Source: Dokdonella sp. (GTDB lineage: Bacteria; Pseudomonadota; Gammaproteobacteria; Xanthomonadales; Rhodanobacteraceae). From it: a stretch of DNA of 64,000 nucleotides. The notes beneath the pieces were generated by a model. It worked only from the letters and a program-made list of their open reading frames with translations. It did no database searches and had not been told where the DNA came from. Positions 16,930 through 26,399 of the stretch are shown piece by piece. The translations under genes were made by a program, and so were the position numbers. The DNA lies in the NCBI GenBank assembly GCA_019634795.1, contig JAHCAR010000001.1, positions 1-64,000 of the forward strand. Reading direction: 5' to 3'. The first letter of the stretch is position 1; each line of letters opens with the position of its first letter.

Positions 16930-17817
16930 TCAGTCGTCGAACCCGCTGCTGTCCAGGGGAATCCTGAGGAAGGCCTTGCCCGAGGCTTCATGCGGCGGCA
17001 GGCGGCCGCCACGGATATTGACCTGCAAGGACGGCCACAACAGGCGCGGCACGGCCAGGGTCGCGTCGCGCGCCTGGCGCATCGCGACGAACTCCGCCTC
17101 GCTGGTCCGCGCGGTGACGTGGATGTTGGACGCCTTTTCCTCGCCGATGCTGGTCTCGGCCAGCGGCTGCTGGTCCGCTGCAGGATAGTCGTGGGCGAGA
17201 AAGACGCGGGTATCGTCGGGCAGGGAATACAGGCGCCTGATCGATCGAAACAGCGTGGCGGCATCGGCTCCGGGGAAATCGCAGCGCGCCGTGCCGCCGC
17301 GTGGTGAAAACAGCGTGTCGCCGACGAAGCAGGCATCACCGACGAGATAGCTGACGCCATCCGGCGTATGCCCGGGGGTAGCGATCACATGGACTTCAAG
17401 ATGGCCGACGCACAGCGTGTCGCCGTCGTGGAAAAGACGATCGAACTGGCGGCCGTCGGCAACGAAACGGTCGTCGAGATCAAACTTCTGCTTGAAGGTC
17501 TTCTGCACCTCGAGGATGCCGCGGCCGATGCCGATGGCCGGCGCCGCACTGCCCTTGGACAGCTTGCGCTTGAGCCAGTCGGCGGCCGTCAGATGGTCGG
17601 CATGGGCGTGGGTTTCGAGGATCCACTCGACCGTGAGCCCGGTGGTACCGGCATATTCGACCAGGCGCTGCGCACTGCCGGTGCTGATCCGGCCCGAGGC
17701 GAGGTCGAGATCGAGCACCGGATCGACGATCGCGGCATGCCGGGTTTCCGGGTCGACGATCAGGTGCGACCAGGTGCCGGTGTCGGGATGATGGAAGCTG
17801 CGTACCTGCGGATTCAT
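16930..17817 (-). CDS. MBL-fold hydrolase, persulfide dioxygenase (ETHE1/Blh)-like
   Basis: A 295-residue metallo-beta-lactamase-fold protein. H70-A-H72-A-D74-H75 is the metal motif; P-G-H-T-P-D-G-V-S-Y, F-V-G-D-T-L-F and L-A-H-D-Y-P follow in the expected order. The pattern, and the N-terminal F-H-H-P-D-T-G-T-W-S-H-L-I-V-D-P, match the ETHE1/Blh group, which oxidises glutathione persulfide to sulfite with one non-heme iron. Glyoxalase II is less likely because the second metal ligand set is reduced. The start at 17817 was chosen over 18090 because homology-like sequence begins there. The stop is 86 bp from the nuclease gene, so the two may be cotranscribed. Confidence 0.92.
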   Translation of the reverse strand: MNPQVRSFHHPDTGTWSHLIVDPETRHAAIVDPVLDLDLASGRISTGSAQRLVEYAGTTGLTVEWILETHAHADHLTAADWLKRKLSKGSAAPAIGIGRGILEVQKTFKQKFDLDDRFVADGRQFDRLFHDGDTLCVGHLEVHVIATPGHTPDGVSYLVGDACFVGDTLFSPRGGTARCDFPGADAATLFRSIRRLYSLPDDTRVFLAHDYPAADQQPLAETSIGEEKASNIHVTARTSEAEFVAMRQARDATLAVPRLLWPSLQVNIRGGRLPPHEASGKAFLRIPLDSSGFDD

Positions 17818-18157
17818 GGCCTCGGCGCTGCGACTGTTGGGGCGAGGTTCCGAATTTAGCAGCTTTGCTTGAACCTTCATGCCTGGAGGGCCGAAGCCTT
17901 GATCGAAATCGCCGATGTTTCCCGTTGATCTGACGGCATGCCGGATTGCGCTGATCCGCGTGATACCTGGGGCGCGGTTCGGGGCTGTCTGAACGAGGCG
18001 GACAATGAAGATCTTGGCTTCGTTGCGGTGATTGGGTCCGTATCGGTTCCCGTGGCATTTGGCCCCATCCCATTGGTGCTGTGCGGGCAATTGGCAGGAC
18101 CGTTAGAATGGCGCGCCCAGAAATTCCCCTTTCCGTCCTGCATCGAGGAGTCAGTCA

Positions 18158-19171
18158 ATGTCAGTCAAGGTCGCCATCAACGGCTATGGCCGTATCGGTC
18201 GCAACGTATTGCGCGCGCTGTACGAGGCCAGGCGCAACAACGAGATCCAGATCGTGGCCGTCAACGACCTCGGCGATGCGAAGACCAACGCGCACCTGAC
18301 GCAGTACGACACCGCGCACGGTCGTTTCCCGGGTGAAGTCGGGGTCGACGGTGGCGACATCATCGTCAACGGCGACCGTATCAAGGTGTTCGCCGAGCGC
18401 GATCCCGGCAAGCTGCCCTGGGGCGACCTCGGCGTCGATGTCGTGCTCGAATCGACCGGTTTCTTCACGAGCAAGGCCAAGGCCGGCGCGCACATCGCCG
18501 GCGGCGCGAAGAAGGTGATCATCTCGGCGCCGGGCGACAAGGACGTCGACGGCACCTTCGTGTACGGCGTCAACCACGACAAGCTCAGCGCGAAGCACCA
18601 GGTCATCTCGAATGCCTCGTGCACGACCAACTGCCTCGCCCCGCTGGCCAAGGTGCTGAACGACAAGATCGGCATCGTCCACGGCCTGATGACGACGATC
18701 CATGCCTACACGAACGACCAGGTGCTGACCGACGTCTACCATTCCGACCTGCGCCGCGCGCGTTCGGCCACGCATTCGCAGATTCCGACCAAGACCGGCG
18801 CCGCGGCCGCGGTCGGGCTGGTCCTGCCCGAACTGAACGGCAAGCTCGATGGCTTCGCCATGCGCATTCCGACGATCAATGTATCGGTCGTCGACCTCAG
18901 CTTCGTGGCTTCGCGTGCGACCAGCGTCGAGGAAATCAGCGCAGCCGTGCAGGCCGCCGCCGATGGTCCGCTCAAGGGCGTGATCGGAGTCAACACGCAA
19001 CCGCTGGTCTCGATCGACTTCAACCACAATCCGCTGTCGTCGATCTATGATGCGACGCAGACCCGGGTCATGGGCGGCACCCTGGTCAAGGTGCTGAGCT
19101 GGTACGACAACGAGTGGGGTTTTTCCAATCGCATGCTCGACATGACCCTGGCCTTGGTCAACGCTAAATGA
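18158..19171 (+). CDS. gap: Glyceraldehyde-3-phosphate dehydrogenase, type I
   Basis: A 337-residue NAD-dependent GAPDH acting in glycolysis and gluconeogenesis. It shows the Rossmann start [12 protein letters not shown], the catalytic [12 protein letters not shown] with Cys155 as nucleophile, and His182 in T-I-H-A-Y-T-N-D-Q as the base. The C terminus [11 protein letters not shown] is standard. A good Shine-Dalgarno (GAGGAG, about 18144-18149) precedes ATG 18158. It stands alone, with the divergent hydrolase gene behind it and a convergent stress protein ahead. Confidence 0.97.
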   Translation: MSVKVAINGYGRIGRNVLRALYEARRNNEIQIVAVNDLGDAKTNAHLTQYDTAHGRFPGEVGVDGGDIIVNGDRIKVFAERDPGKLPWGDLGVDVVLESTGFFTSKAKAGAHIAGGAKKVIISAPGDKDVDGTFVYGVNHDKLSAKHQVISNASCTTNCLAPLAKVLNDKIGIVHGLMTTIHAYTNDQVLTDVYHSDLRRARSATHSQIPTKTGAAAAVGLVLPELNGKLDGFAMRIPTINVSVVDLSFVASRATSVEEISAAVQAAADGPLKGVIGVNTQPLVSIDFNHNPLSSIYDATQTRVMGGTLVKVLSWYDNEWGFSNRMLDMTLALVNAK

Positions 19172-19172
19172 C

Positions 19173-19310
19173 GGGAATCGGGAATAGGGAGTCGGGAATG
19201 GCGAAGAGCAGTCGGACGCGCCCTGAGCCGATTCTCGAGCTGGTCATTCAAGCACGTTGACGGAATGAGGGAAGCAGAAATACTTCCCCATTCCCCATTC
19301 CCCATTCCCG
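19173..19310. repeat. Inverted GGGAATN heptad-repeat structure
   Basis: The left arm (19173-19201) is a run of GGGAAT units with one- to three-base spacers. The right arm (19283-19310) is the opposite-strand version, CCCATTC repeated. Together they can fold into a long hairpin with an 80-base loop, sitting exactly between the convergent gap and universal stress genes. The composition is unlike the flanking genes. It may be a REP-like palindromic repeat that also ends transcription from both sides. Confidence 0.7.
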
Positions 19311-19315
19311 CACCT

Positions 19316-20140
19316 TCAATGCGCCACCAGCATCGGCAGGTTGCTGTGCTGGAACAGATGCCGGGTGACGCCGCCGAGGACCAGTTCGGCTATCCGCGAC
19401 TGGCCCCAGGCGCCGACCACGATCAGATTCGCATCGGCCTTGTTCGCCGCTTCGAGCAGATTGGGGCCATGGTCCTTTTCCGGCCTGAAGGACTGGAATT
19501 CGGCATCGATGCCGCGCCGCTGCAGCCACGCGCGCAGGTCGAACGACGGCAGGTTCTCGGCGCCGAGCGGACTCGCGATGGCTTCGCCTTCGAGCACCGT
19601 GACCTTGCCCGCACGCTTGAGCAGCGGCATCGCGCCATGGATGGCCAGCATGGCCTCGCGGCTGGCATTCCAGGCCAACAGCATGTGCTCGCCGACCTTG
19701 TCGACCTTGGCACCCTCCGGAACCACGACCACCGGCGACGACGAGCCGAACACCGTGCGCGAGGCGATGCCCCAGCCGACCGGCGCATCCGGATTCGCGC
19801 AGGGGCGCTCGGCGACGATCAGGTCCGACCAGCGCCCGGCATGGCACAGCGCTTCCACGGCATCGCCCTGGACGACCTGGAACTCGCCCTGCAGGCCGTG
19901 TCTGGCCAACTGCTCGCCCCACCATGGCGCACGCTGGCGCGCTTCCTCGAGCTGGTGGCTCGATTCATTGACCTGCACCGCCACCGCTTCAGGCGAAACG
20001 AAGGCCGCGGTCGACAGGGCGACGACATGCAATCCGAGGGTGTGCGCTCCGAGACGGGCGGCAAGGGCGAGGCCGGCCTCGGTGGCCGGCACCCCGTCTT
20101 CGAGGCGGCGCAAATGGATCACGACATCGAATTCGGACAT
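19316..20140 (-). CDS. Universal stress protein, tandem UspA domains
   Basis: A 274-residue protein with two Usp-like halves. The second half has L-I-V-V-G-A-W-G-Q-S-R-I-A-E-L-V-L-G-G-V-T, a close match to the UspA nucleotide-binding G-x2-G-x9-G-S/T region. The end H-L-F-Q-H-S-N-L-P-M-L-V-A-H is typical of UspA proteins. The first half (F-D-V-V-I-H-L-R) is more diverged. Such proteins bind ATP or AMP and accumulate in stasis, oxidative or envelope stress. It is transcribed convergently with gap, across the heptad repeat. Confidence 0.92.
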   Translation of the reverse strand: MSEFDVVIHLRRLEDGVPATEAGLALAARLGAHTLGLHVVALSTAAFVSPEAVAVQVNESSHQLEEARQRAPWWGEQLARHGLQGEFQVVQGDAVEALCHAGRWSDLIVAERPCANPDAPVGWGIASRTVFGSSSPVVVVPEGAKVDKVGEHMLLAWNASREAMLAIHGAMPLLKRAGKVTVLEGEAIASPLGAENLPSFDLRAWLQRRGIDAEFQSFRPEKDHGPNLLEAANKADANLIVVGAWGQSRIAELVLGGVTRHLFQHSNLPMLVAH

Positions 20141-20308
20141 GGGGTCATCCTCGAATCTGCTGGAATGAACCCAAGTCTACGCCGGAGATCGGCGACTGTT
20201 GCAGCGGGTCAGGGACAGGAGCAGGAGTTTTCCGCTATGGTTTCGCCCCGATAGTGCCTGCGACCGGCGATATCGCGAATCGAGCTAGTTCATCCAGGAG
20301 ACGGGATC

Positions 20309-20755
20309 GTGCACCTTTCCTCGAAGCTGTCCTGTGCATCGTTGCTGCTTGTCACGCTGGCCGTTGCGGTGTCCCCGGCACGGGCGGCCGGTCCGATCGA
20401 TTGCGAAATGCGCTTCTCGATGTCGGGCTGGTCGATTTTTTACAAGCGTGCCACCGGCGTGGGAACGGTGACCTGTGACAACGGCCAGTCGATGCAGGTG
20501 CGCATCACGGCCAAGGGCGGCGGCCTGACGTTCGGCAAGTCGAGCATCGAAGGCGGGCTCGGCAAGTTCACCGAGGTCTACGCGATCGAGGACATCATCG
20601 GCGGCTATGCGACCGCCGAGGCCCATGCCGGTGCCTCGAAATCGGCCAGCGCTCGCGTGGTCACCAAGGGGCCTATTTCGCTCGCCCTTTCCGGCAAGGG
20701 GCGTGGCTGGGACCTCGGCGTCGCCTTCGGCAGTTTCATCATCAGCAAACGCTGA
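20309..20755 (+). CDS. Secreted hypothetical protein
   Basis: A 148-residue protein not recognised as a named family. A signal peptide (about residues 1-26, ending A-R-A-A) is followed by a small, Gly-rich beta-type domain. Two cysteines in the mature part (C-E-M-R-F and V-T-C-D-N-G) could form a disulfide. The C-terminal half has G-L-G-K-F and W-D-L-G-V-A-F-G-S-F, which recall small lipid- or membrane-associated barrels, but this is only impressionistic. It lies 46 bp upstream of the hemolysin III gene on the same strand, so cotranscription is plausible. Confidence 0.83.
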   Translation: MHLSSKLSCASLLLVTLAVAVSPARAAGPIDCEMRFSMSGWSIFYKRATGVGTVTCDNGQSMQVRITAKGGGLTFGKSSIEGGLGKFTEVYAIEDIIGGYATAEAHAGASKSASARVVTKGPISLALSGKGRGWDLGVAFGSFIISKR

Positions 20756-20801
20756 AGTCGACCGCGAGCTTCATCGCGACGACGTCTGCGCAGGAATGTC
20801 C

Positions 20802-21455
20802 ATGTCCGATCTCGTCATGCACCCGCACTACTCGACCGGCGAGGAAATCGCATCCAGCGTCAGCCACGGCCTCGGCATCGTATTGAGCATCGCAGGACTC
20901 GCCGTGCTTGCCGCATTCGCCGCGCTGCACGGCGACGTCTGGCGAGTCGTCAGCGTCAGCATCTACGGCACCACCCTCATACTGCTTTACACCGCGTCGA
21001 CCCTCTATCACGCCGTGCCGATAGCGGCGGCGAAGCCGGTATTGCGCCTGCTCGACCATTCCGCGATCTACCTGCTGATCGCTGGCACCTACACGCCCTA
21101 TACCCTGATCAGCCTGCGCGGTCCGTGGGGCTGGACGCTTTTTTCGATCGTCTGGATCCTCGCGATTCTCGGCATCGCGCTCGAAATGCGCCGGGTGCGC
21201 AATCGTCTGCTGGCTGCCCTGCTCTATGTCGGTATGGGCTGGGTCGGTCTGCTGGCAATCCGGCCCCTGATCGAAAGCGTCGAACCGGCCGGGCTCTGGC
21301 TGCTTTTTTCCGGCGGCCTCTGCTACACGCTCGGTGTTCCGTTCTATCTGTGGCGACGACTGCCCTACAACCATGCGCTCTGGCATCTGTTCGTGCTGGC
21401 CGGAAGCGTGCTGCAGTTCTTTTCGATCCTGTTTTTCGTGCTTCCCGGAGCGTGA
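20802..21455 (+). CDS. Hemolysin III family (YqfA/PAQR-like) membrane protein
   Basis: A 217-residue, seven-helix membrane protein of the HlyIII/PAQR family. Hallmarks are the N-terminal G-E-E-I-A-S-S-V-S-H-G-L-G, S-T-L-Y-H, L-D-H-S-A-I-Y-L-L-I-A-G-T-Y-T-P and C-terminal N-H-A-L-W-H-L-F-V-L-A-G, whose conserved Ser, Asp and His residues form the metal site of the superfamily. Bacillus cereus hemolysin III forms pores, but most bacterial members have housekeeping or lipid-related roles that are poorly known. Start 20802 has AGGA six bases upstream; ATG 20796 is also possible. Confidence 0.93.
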   Translation: MSDLVMHPHYSTGEEIASSVSHGLGIVLSIAGLAVLAAFAALHGDVWRVVSVSIYGTTLILLYTASTLYHAVPIAAAKPVLRLLDHSAIYLLIAGTYTPYTLISLRGPWGWTLFSIVWILAILGIALEMRRVRNRLLAALLYVGMGWVGLLAIRPLIESVEPAGLWLLFSGGLCYTLGVPFYLWRRLPYNHALWHLFVLAGSVLQFFSILFFVLPGA

Positions 21456-21474
21456 CGCGACCTTCGCCTCGCGC

Positions 21475-21960
21475 TCAGAACAGGTAGGCCAGGGCGAACA
21501 CGCCGAGCATGGTGAAGCACAGCGCGATCTTGGCCAGGGTGCCGAAGACGAAACCCAGCCATGCACCGACACCCACGGTTGCCGAGCGTTGCAGGGTGCT
21601 GCCGGCGATCAGTTCGCCGAGCACGGCGCCGACGAACGGGCCGAGAATGATCCCGATGATGCCGAAGAACAGACCGACAATCGTGCCGATTCCGGCGCCG
21701 ACCAGGGCCCATGCACTGGCACCGACCCGTTTTGCGCCGAGCAGGCCGGCCATCAGATCGACCAGCAGGGCGAGCGCGGTGAGTATCCCGAGCACGGTCA
21801 GCGTGACCCAGCCTATCTGGGCGAAATCGCCGGCCCAGGCGGCGAGCAGCATGCCGAAGAAGACCAGCGGCACGCCGGGTAGCGCGGGCAGGATGGTGCC
21901 GGCGATGCCGATCACGATCAGCAGCGCGGCCAGCACATAGAGGATGATTTGCGTCGTCAT
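21475..21960 (-). CDS. DUF456 domain membrane protein
   Basis: A 161-residue, Gly- and Ala-rich membrane protein with four to five helices. The N-terminal segment G-I-A-G-T-I-L-P-A-L-P-G-V-P-L-V-F-F-G and the later G-A-x-I-G-T-I-V-G-L-F-F-G-I-I-G-I-I-L-G-P-F-V-G-A match DUF456. The Gly-zipper stretches suggest tight helix packing; the function is unknown. Start 21960 was chosen because sequence before it (the frame opens at 22401) has no membrane or family character. It is convergent with the HlyIII gene, with only 19 bp between stops. Confidence 0.9.
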   Translation of the reverse strand: MTTQIILYVLAALLIVIGIAGTILPALPGVPLVFFGMLLAAWAGDFAQIGWVTLTVLGILTALALLVDLMAGLLGAKRVGASAWALVGAGIGTIVGLFFGIIGIILGPFVGAVLGELIAGSTLQRSATVGVGAWLGFVFGTLAKIALCFTMLGVFALAYLF

Positions 21961-22443
21961 TGCGGAACGGCGGGACTGGGCGCAGCAGTCTAACCGTTGC
22001 CACGACGATCGCCGCACGAAGGGATGAATGCCTGCCGGCAGCGGTCGATTCAAGGCGCGGTGCGCAAGCATGGACATCCACATCGAACCTGCTTTGCCGG
22101 TGGCGAAGGCTCGCTCAGCCTGGCTCGGGCGGGAAACGAGATATCTGTCACATTTTGACCGCATCTGGCCGGACTTCGCGTTCCTCGTGGGTCCTGCAGC
22201 GATCTGACCGGCGCCGGAGTGGCGTGCGCGATTTTCCGCATATCTCAATGAAATCAAGGTGCTGTAGCGGATGACCGGCGTTTCCGCTATGGTCTTGATG
22301 CCGGATCGGGCGCCTTGGCCACCGAATTTGGCACAACTTGTGCTGTGACGAAGTTCGCAGATCGACGTCAGGATGGATCCCGCGTTGGTCGGAACCTGCA
22401 TCGCCCTGGGCGGGCGAGCACCAAATCATCGGGGGAAATCCGA
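21961..22443. other. Non-coding region before the collagen-like operon
   Basis: About 480 bp with no supported gene on either strand. It must hold the divergent promoters of the DUF456 gene and the collagen-like operon. TTTCCGCTATGGT at 22280-22292 also occurs before the secreted protein at 20309 (20229-20241), so it could be a shared promoter element, though a single repeat proves little. Confidence 0.4.
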
Positions 22444-22767
22444 ATGCTTCCTCAGCTTTTCCGGCTGCCTCCGGCAGTCGTGGTTACGGGCGTGATTGCG
22501 TTGACGATGGTCAGCGCAGCGTCCGCAGGCAGTGGCGGTTACGCGCTGCGCAACGGAACGGTCGCAAGCAGCGGCGACAGCGTCTCGAACAGCTGCGTCA
22601 CGCTTTCCTCGACGGTCGGCGAGGCGGTTGCGGGTGCGGTCAGCAACGGCACCTTCACGGTTACTTCCGGCTTCCAGGCCACGGTGGCCGCCGGCAACCA
22701 GGTCATCATCGCCGACAGAATCTTCCAGAACGGCTTCGACTCCCAGCAGGGGACTTGCACACCATGA
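22444..22767 (+). CDS. Small secreted protein with C-terminal I-F-x-x-G-F tail
   Basis: A 107-residue protein: signal peptide (about 1-28), a beta-type domain ([15 protein letters not shown], then T-V-G-E-A-V-A-G, then G-T-F-T-V-T-S-G-F) and the tail [10 protein letters not shown]. The domain resembles Gly/Ser-rich repeats seen in secreted gammaproteobacterial proteins. The tail recurs in the protein at 44729-46063. A strong Shine-Dalgarno (GGGGGA) precedes ATG 22444. Its last four bases (ATGA) are the start of the collagen-like gene, so the pair is translationally coupled. Confidence 0.8.
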   Translation: MLPQLFRLPPAVVVTGVIALTMVSAASAGSGGYALRNGTVASSGDSVSNSCVTLSSTVGEAVAGAVSNGTFTVTSGFQATVAAGNQVIIADRIFQNGFDSQQGTCTP

Positions 22768-25700
22768 AAACCCGAAATCTAGCCTTTGCCATCGCCCTCG
22801 TTCTTGGCGCCAGCGTTCTGCCTGCAGCGATCGCCGCTCCCCGTGAAGCCCAGCTTCCGGACTTTGTATACCAGGGCAAGATCGAGCAGAACGGCGTCCT
22901 CGTCGACGGCAACTACAACCTGACCTTTTCGCTCTGGGACGCGCCCTCGGGCGGAACCCAATATGGGCCGACGATCAGCGAGCCGAACTATCCCGTCGTC
23001 GATGGCGTATTCAGTATCAATCTCGCGTTCCCGGGTGGATTCACCGGCAACCAGATGTACCTGCAGGTCACGGTGAACGGGTCGACCCTGCCGCGTCAGC
23101 CGATTGCCACGGCACCGGTTGCCCAGTACGCGCTGAACGGCGTGCCGGGTGAACAGGGGCCGCAAGGTCCACAGGGCCCGCAGGGGCCACAGGGTATCCC
23201 GGGACCGACCGGTGCCGATGGTGCAGTCGGTCCGGCGGGTACGACGGGCGCGCAAGGCCCGCAAGGCGATGCCGGTCCAGCCGGTGCAACGGGCTCGCAA
23301 GGTCCACAGGGCGCCACGGGTCCGCAAGGCGTGGCTGGTCCGACCGGTGCTCAGGGTCCGCAGGGTGAAATCGGCCCGATGGGCCCGACCGGCGCGCAAG
23401 GCCTTCAGGGCGATACGGGTGCCCAGGGTCCCCAAGGTGATACCGGCGCGACCGGTGCCCAGGGTCCGCAAGGCGTAGCCGGACCGACCGGCCCGCAAGG
23501 CGACACGGGCCCGGTGGGTCCGACCGGCGCACAGGGTCTCCAGGGCGATACGGGTGCGACGGGTGCCCAGGGTCCCCAAGGCGACGCCGGCGCAACCGGT
23601 GCGCAGGGTCCGCAAGGCGTAGCCGGACCGACTGGCCCGCAGGGCGATACCGGTGCCCAGGGTCCGCAGGGTGAAGTCGGTCCGATGGGTCCGACCGGAG
23701 CTCAAGGTTTGCAGGGTGAAATTGGTCCTGTGGGTCCGACGGGTGCACAAGGCCCGCAAGGTGATACAGGTCCGCAGGGTGTCGCTGGTCCGACCGGCCC
23801 GCAGGGTCTTCAGGGTGATACGGGTGCAACCGGTGCGCAGGGTCCGCAAGGCGTAGCCGGACCGACCGGCCCGCAGGGCGATACCGGTGCCCAGGGCCCG
23901 CAGGGTGAAATCGGCCCGATGGGTCCGACGGGTGCTCAGGGTCCGCAAGGTGATACCGGTCCGCAAGGCGTCGCGGGTCCAACCGGCCCGCAGGGTCTTC
24001 AGGGCGATACGGGTGCCCAGGGTCCCCAAGGCGAAACCGGCGCAACCGGTGCCCAAGGTCCGCAGGGTGAAGTCGGTCCGATGGGTCCGACGGGAGCTCA
24101 GGGACCGCAAGGCGATACAGGTCCGCAGGGTGTCGCTGGTCCGACCGGCCCGCAAGGCAACACCGGTGCCCAGGGCCCGCAGGGTGAAGCCGGTCCGATA
24201 GGTCCGACTGGTGCTCAAGGCCCGCAAGGTGATGCAGGTCCGCAGGGCGTTGCTGGTCCGACCGGCGCGCAAGGTCTTCAGGGCGACACGGGTGCCCAGG
24301 GTCCCCAAGGCGAAACCGGTGCAACCGGTGCCCAGGGTCCGCAGGGTGATATCGGCCCGGTGGGTCCGACGGGCGCTCAGGGTCCGCAAGGTGATATCGG
24401 CCCGCAGGGCGTTGCTGGCCCGACTGGCCCGCAAGGCGATACTGGCGCGACGGGTGCCCAGGGTCCGCAAGGCGACGTCGGTCCCCAGGGCGTCGCGGGT
24501 CCGACTGGCCCGCAGGGCGATACCGGTGCCCAGGGCCCGCAGGGTGAAGTCGGTCCGATGGGTCCGACGGGAGCCCAGGGTCCGCAAGGTGATACCGGTG
24601 CAACCGGTGCCCAGGGTCCGCAGGGTGTGGCCGGACCGACCGGCCCGCAGGGCGATACTGGTGCAACGGGTGCGCAAGGTCCGCAAGGTGATACAGGTCC
24701 GCAGGGCGACACCGGTGCAACCGGTGCGCAGGGTCCGCAAGGAGTCGCGGGTCCAACTGGTCCGCAGGGCGATACCGGCGCGACCGGTGCCCAAGGTCCG
24801 CAAGGCGTAGCCGGACCGACTGGTCCGCAGGGCGATACTGGCGCAACGGGTGCGCAAGGTCCGCAAGGTGATTCAGGTCCGCAGGGTGAAATCGGCCCTG
24901 TGGGTCCGGCGGGTGCCCAGGGTCCCCAAGGTGATACCGGCGCGACCGGTGCCCAGGGTCCGCAAGGCGTCGCAGGTCCGACCGGCCCGCAAGGTCTTCA
25001 GGGCGATACGGGTCCGACCGGCCCGCAAGGCGACACCGGTGCAACCGGTGCGCAGGGTCCGCAGGGTGTGGCCGGACCGACTGGCCCGCAAGGCGATACT
25101 GGCGCAACGGGTGCGCAAGGTCCCCAAGGTGATACAGGTCCGCAGGGTGAAATCGGTCCTGTGGGTCCGACGGGTGCTCAGGGTCCGCAAGGTGACACTG
25201 GCCCGCAGGGCGTAGCGGGTCCGACCGGGCCGCAGGGCGACACCGGTGCAACCGGTGCACAGGGTCCGCAAGGAGTCGCGGGTCCGACCGGGCCGCAAGG
25301 CGACACCGGCCCCGTGGGTCCGGCGGGAGCGCAGGGTCCGCAAGGCGATGTAGGTCCCCAGGGCGTCGCGGGTCCAACTGGCCCGCAGGGCGACACAGGT
25401 CCCGTGGGTGCAACCGGTGCCCAGGGTCCGCAAGGCGTCGCGGGTCCGACCGGAGCACAGGGACCTGCCGGCGCGACAGGTGCCACCGGCGCGACGGGTG
25501 CGCAAGGTGCGGTTGGCCCGATCGGCCCGGCCGGCCCCACGGGACCCATGGGTCCTGCCGGCACGAACGGCACGAACGGCACCGATGGAGCGCCGGGCCC
25601 GACAGGCCCAGCAGGTCCCGCCGGCACGACCCGGGTGCCCTTCTTTGGCAGTTCCTACTTCACAAATAACTCCACAACCTTCATTGGCATGGGAGAGGCG

Positions 25701-25994
25701 GGCGCAGAGTCAAAGGTTGCAATTCCGACGCCATTGTCGGGAACGATCGGCGGATTGCAGGTCAGGACCAATGTCGCCGCTGGAAACGGCAGCCGTGGCT
25801 ACACGTTCACGGTCTACGTCAACGGCTCTGCAACGGGCGTTACCTGCTCGATCGCCGGCCCCTCCCAGCAGAACTGCTCAGATACAGGCAACAGCGTGGT
25901 GGTGAGCGCGGGCGACCGGATCACCCTGCAGTCGTCTCCGAACAGCAATCCGACCGCGGTATCGGTCACCTGGTCCTACTACATCGACCAGTAA
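22764..25994 (+). CDS. Secreted collagen-like repeat protein
   Basis: A 1076-residue protein. A signal peptide (1-24) and a beta domain of about 100 residues ([10 protein letters not shown] onwards) come first. About 830 residues of uninterrupted Gly-X-Y triplets (roughly 126-955) follow. The C-terminal domain of about 120 residues (F-F-G-S-S-Y-F onwards, with two cysteines) has the look of a jelly-roll trimerisation head. Triplets are rich in G-P-Q, G-A-Q, G-D-T, G-P-T and G-V-A, with Pro mainly in X; no prolyl hydroxylation is needed for bacterial collagen helices. Bacterial collagen-like proteins form surface stalks that bind hosts or surfaces. No anchor or LPXTG motif is seen. Confidence 0.9.
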   Translation: MKTRNLAFAIALVLGASVLPAAIAAPREAQLPDFVYQGKIEQNGVLVDGNYNLTFSLWDAPSGGTQYGPTISEPNYPVVDGVFSINLAFPGGFTGNQMYLQVTVNGSTLPRQPIATAPVAQYALNGVPGEQGPQGPQGPQGPQGIPGPTGADGAVGPAGTTGAQGPQGDAGPAGATGSQGPQGATGPQGVAGPTGAQGPQGEIGPMGPTGAQGLQGDTGAQGPQGDTGATGAQGPQGVAGPTGPQGDTGPVGPTGAQGLQGDTGATGAQGPQGDAGATGAQGPQGVAGPTGPQGDTGAQGPQGEVGPMGPTGAQGLQGEIGPVGPTGAQGPQGDTGPQGVAGPTGPQGLQGDTGATGAQGPQGVAGPTGPQGDTGAQGPQGEIGPMGPTGAQGPQGDTGPQGVAGPTGPQGLQGDTGAQGPQGETGATGAQGPQGEVGPMGPTGAQGPQGDTGPQGVAGPTGPQGNTGAQGPQGEAGPIGPTGAQGPQGDAGPQGVAGPTGAQGLQGDTGAQGPQGETGATGAQGPQGDIGPVGPTGAQGPQGDIGPQGVAGPTGPQGDTGATGAQGPQGDVGPQGVAGPTGPQGDTGAQGPQGEVGPMGPTGAQGPQGDTGATGAQGPQGVAGPTGPQGDTGATGAQGPQGDTGPQGDTGATGAQGPQGVAGPTGPQGDTGATGAQGPQGVAGPTGPQGDTGATGAQGPQGDSGPQGEIGPVGPAGAQGPQGDTGATGAQGPQGVAGPTGPQGLQGDTGPTGPQGDTGATGAQGPQGVAGPTGPQGDTGATGAQGPQGDTGPQGEIGPVGPTGAQGPQGDTGPQGVAGPTGPQGDTGATGAQGPQGVAGPTGPQGDTGPVGPAGAQGPQGDVGPQGVAGPTGPQGDTGPVGATGAQGPQGVAGPTGAQGPAGATGATGATGAQGAVGPIGPAGPTGPMGPAGTNGTNGTDGAPGPTGPAGPAGTTRVPFFGSSYFTNNSTTFIGMGEAGAESKVAIPTPLSGTIGGLQVRTNVAAGNGSRGYTFTVYVNGSATGVTCSIAGPSQQNCSDTGNSVVVSAGDRITLQSSPNSNPTAVSVTWSYYIDQ
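23139..25629 (+). repeat. Collagen (Gly-X-Y) coding repeat array
   Basis: About 277 nine-base triplet units, arranged in higher-order blocks of about 45 to 54 bp that recur in varied order (the peptide pattern G-A-Q-G-P-Q-G alternates with G-P-T-G-P-Q-G and G-P-M-G-P-T-G). The blocks are near-identical in DNA, with synonymous changes, which suggests recent expansion or gene conversion. Array length is likely to vary between strains. Confidence 0.9.
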
Positions 25995-26004
25995 GCGAAG
26001 GGAG

Positions 26005-26034
26005 GCGCATCCTGCTTTGGCGAGCAGGATGCGC
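26005..26034 (+). terminator. Perfect 12-bp hairpin after the collagen-like gene
   Basis: GCGCATCCTGCT and AGCAGGATGCGC flank a six-base loop, 11 bp past the stop codon. No T run follows directly; the stronger terminator is the next hairpin downstream. Confidence 0.45.
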
Positions 26035-26047
26035 TGGCGCGAACACG

Positions 26048-26088
26048 AGGCCCGGGGCATGGACTCGAGATCCGGCTCCGGGCCTTTT
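26048..26088 (+). terminator. Rho-independent terminator of the collagen-like operon
   Basis: AGGCCCGG pairs with CCGGGCCT, and TTTT follows directly. It lies 54 bp past the stop of the collagen-like gene. The rest of 25995-26399 (about 400 bp) has no supported gene and should hold the promoter of the GGDEF-EAL gene. Confidence 0.7.
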
Positions 26089-26399
26089 CGCATCCGCGGC
26101 GAGTCATCGACGATGAGCGTTCTGTCCGCGAAACGAAGGCGCATTCGCGGCACTTCCGGTCTCGGTGCGGCTTGAGGACTTGCAGAGTCCACCCAGCCAT
26201 CTGAACCCTTGTTCGGAGATCCGTCGATCCGGAATCAGGCGCCGTGATGCGCGGGTTCGATGTCGCATTGGGCCGGTTGCGGTGTATTCCACCACCCGTG
26301 CGCGCTATCCTCCATGGCGTTGGGGAAACCATTTGGCGGGGTGCAACTTCAGAGCCTGCCTCGGCTCACGATTCCGGAGTTGCGCCGCCGCACGAGCTG

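Noticed and set aside
22779-25458. Very long open frames on the minus strand through the collagen repeat
   Set aside because: They arise from the GC-rich nine-base collagen codon pattern read backwards and have no plausible composition, signal or domain.
23139-25629. CRISPR-like array
   Set aside because: The repeats are in-frame collagen triplets with no unique spacers and no cas genes nearby.
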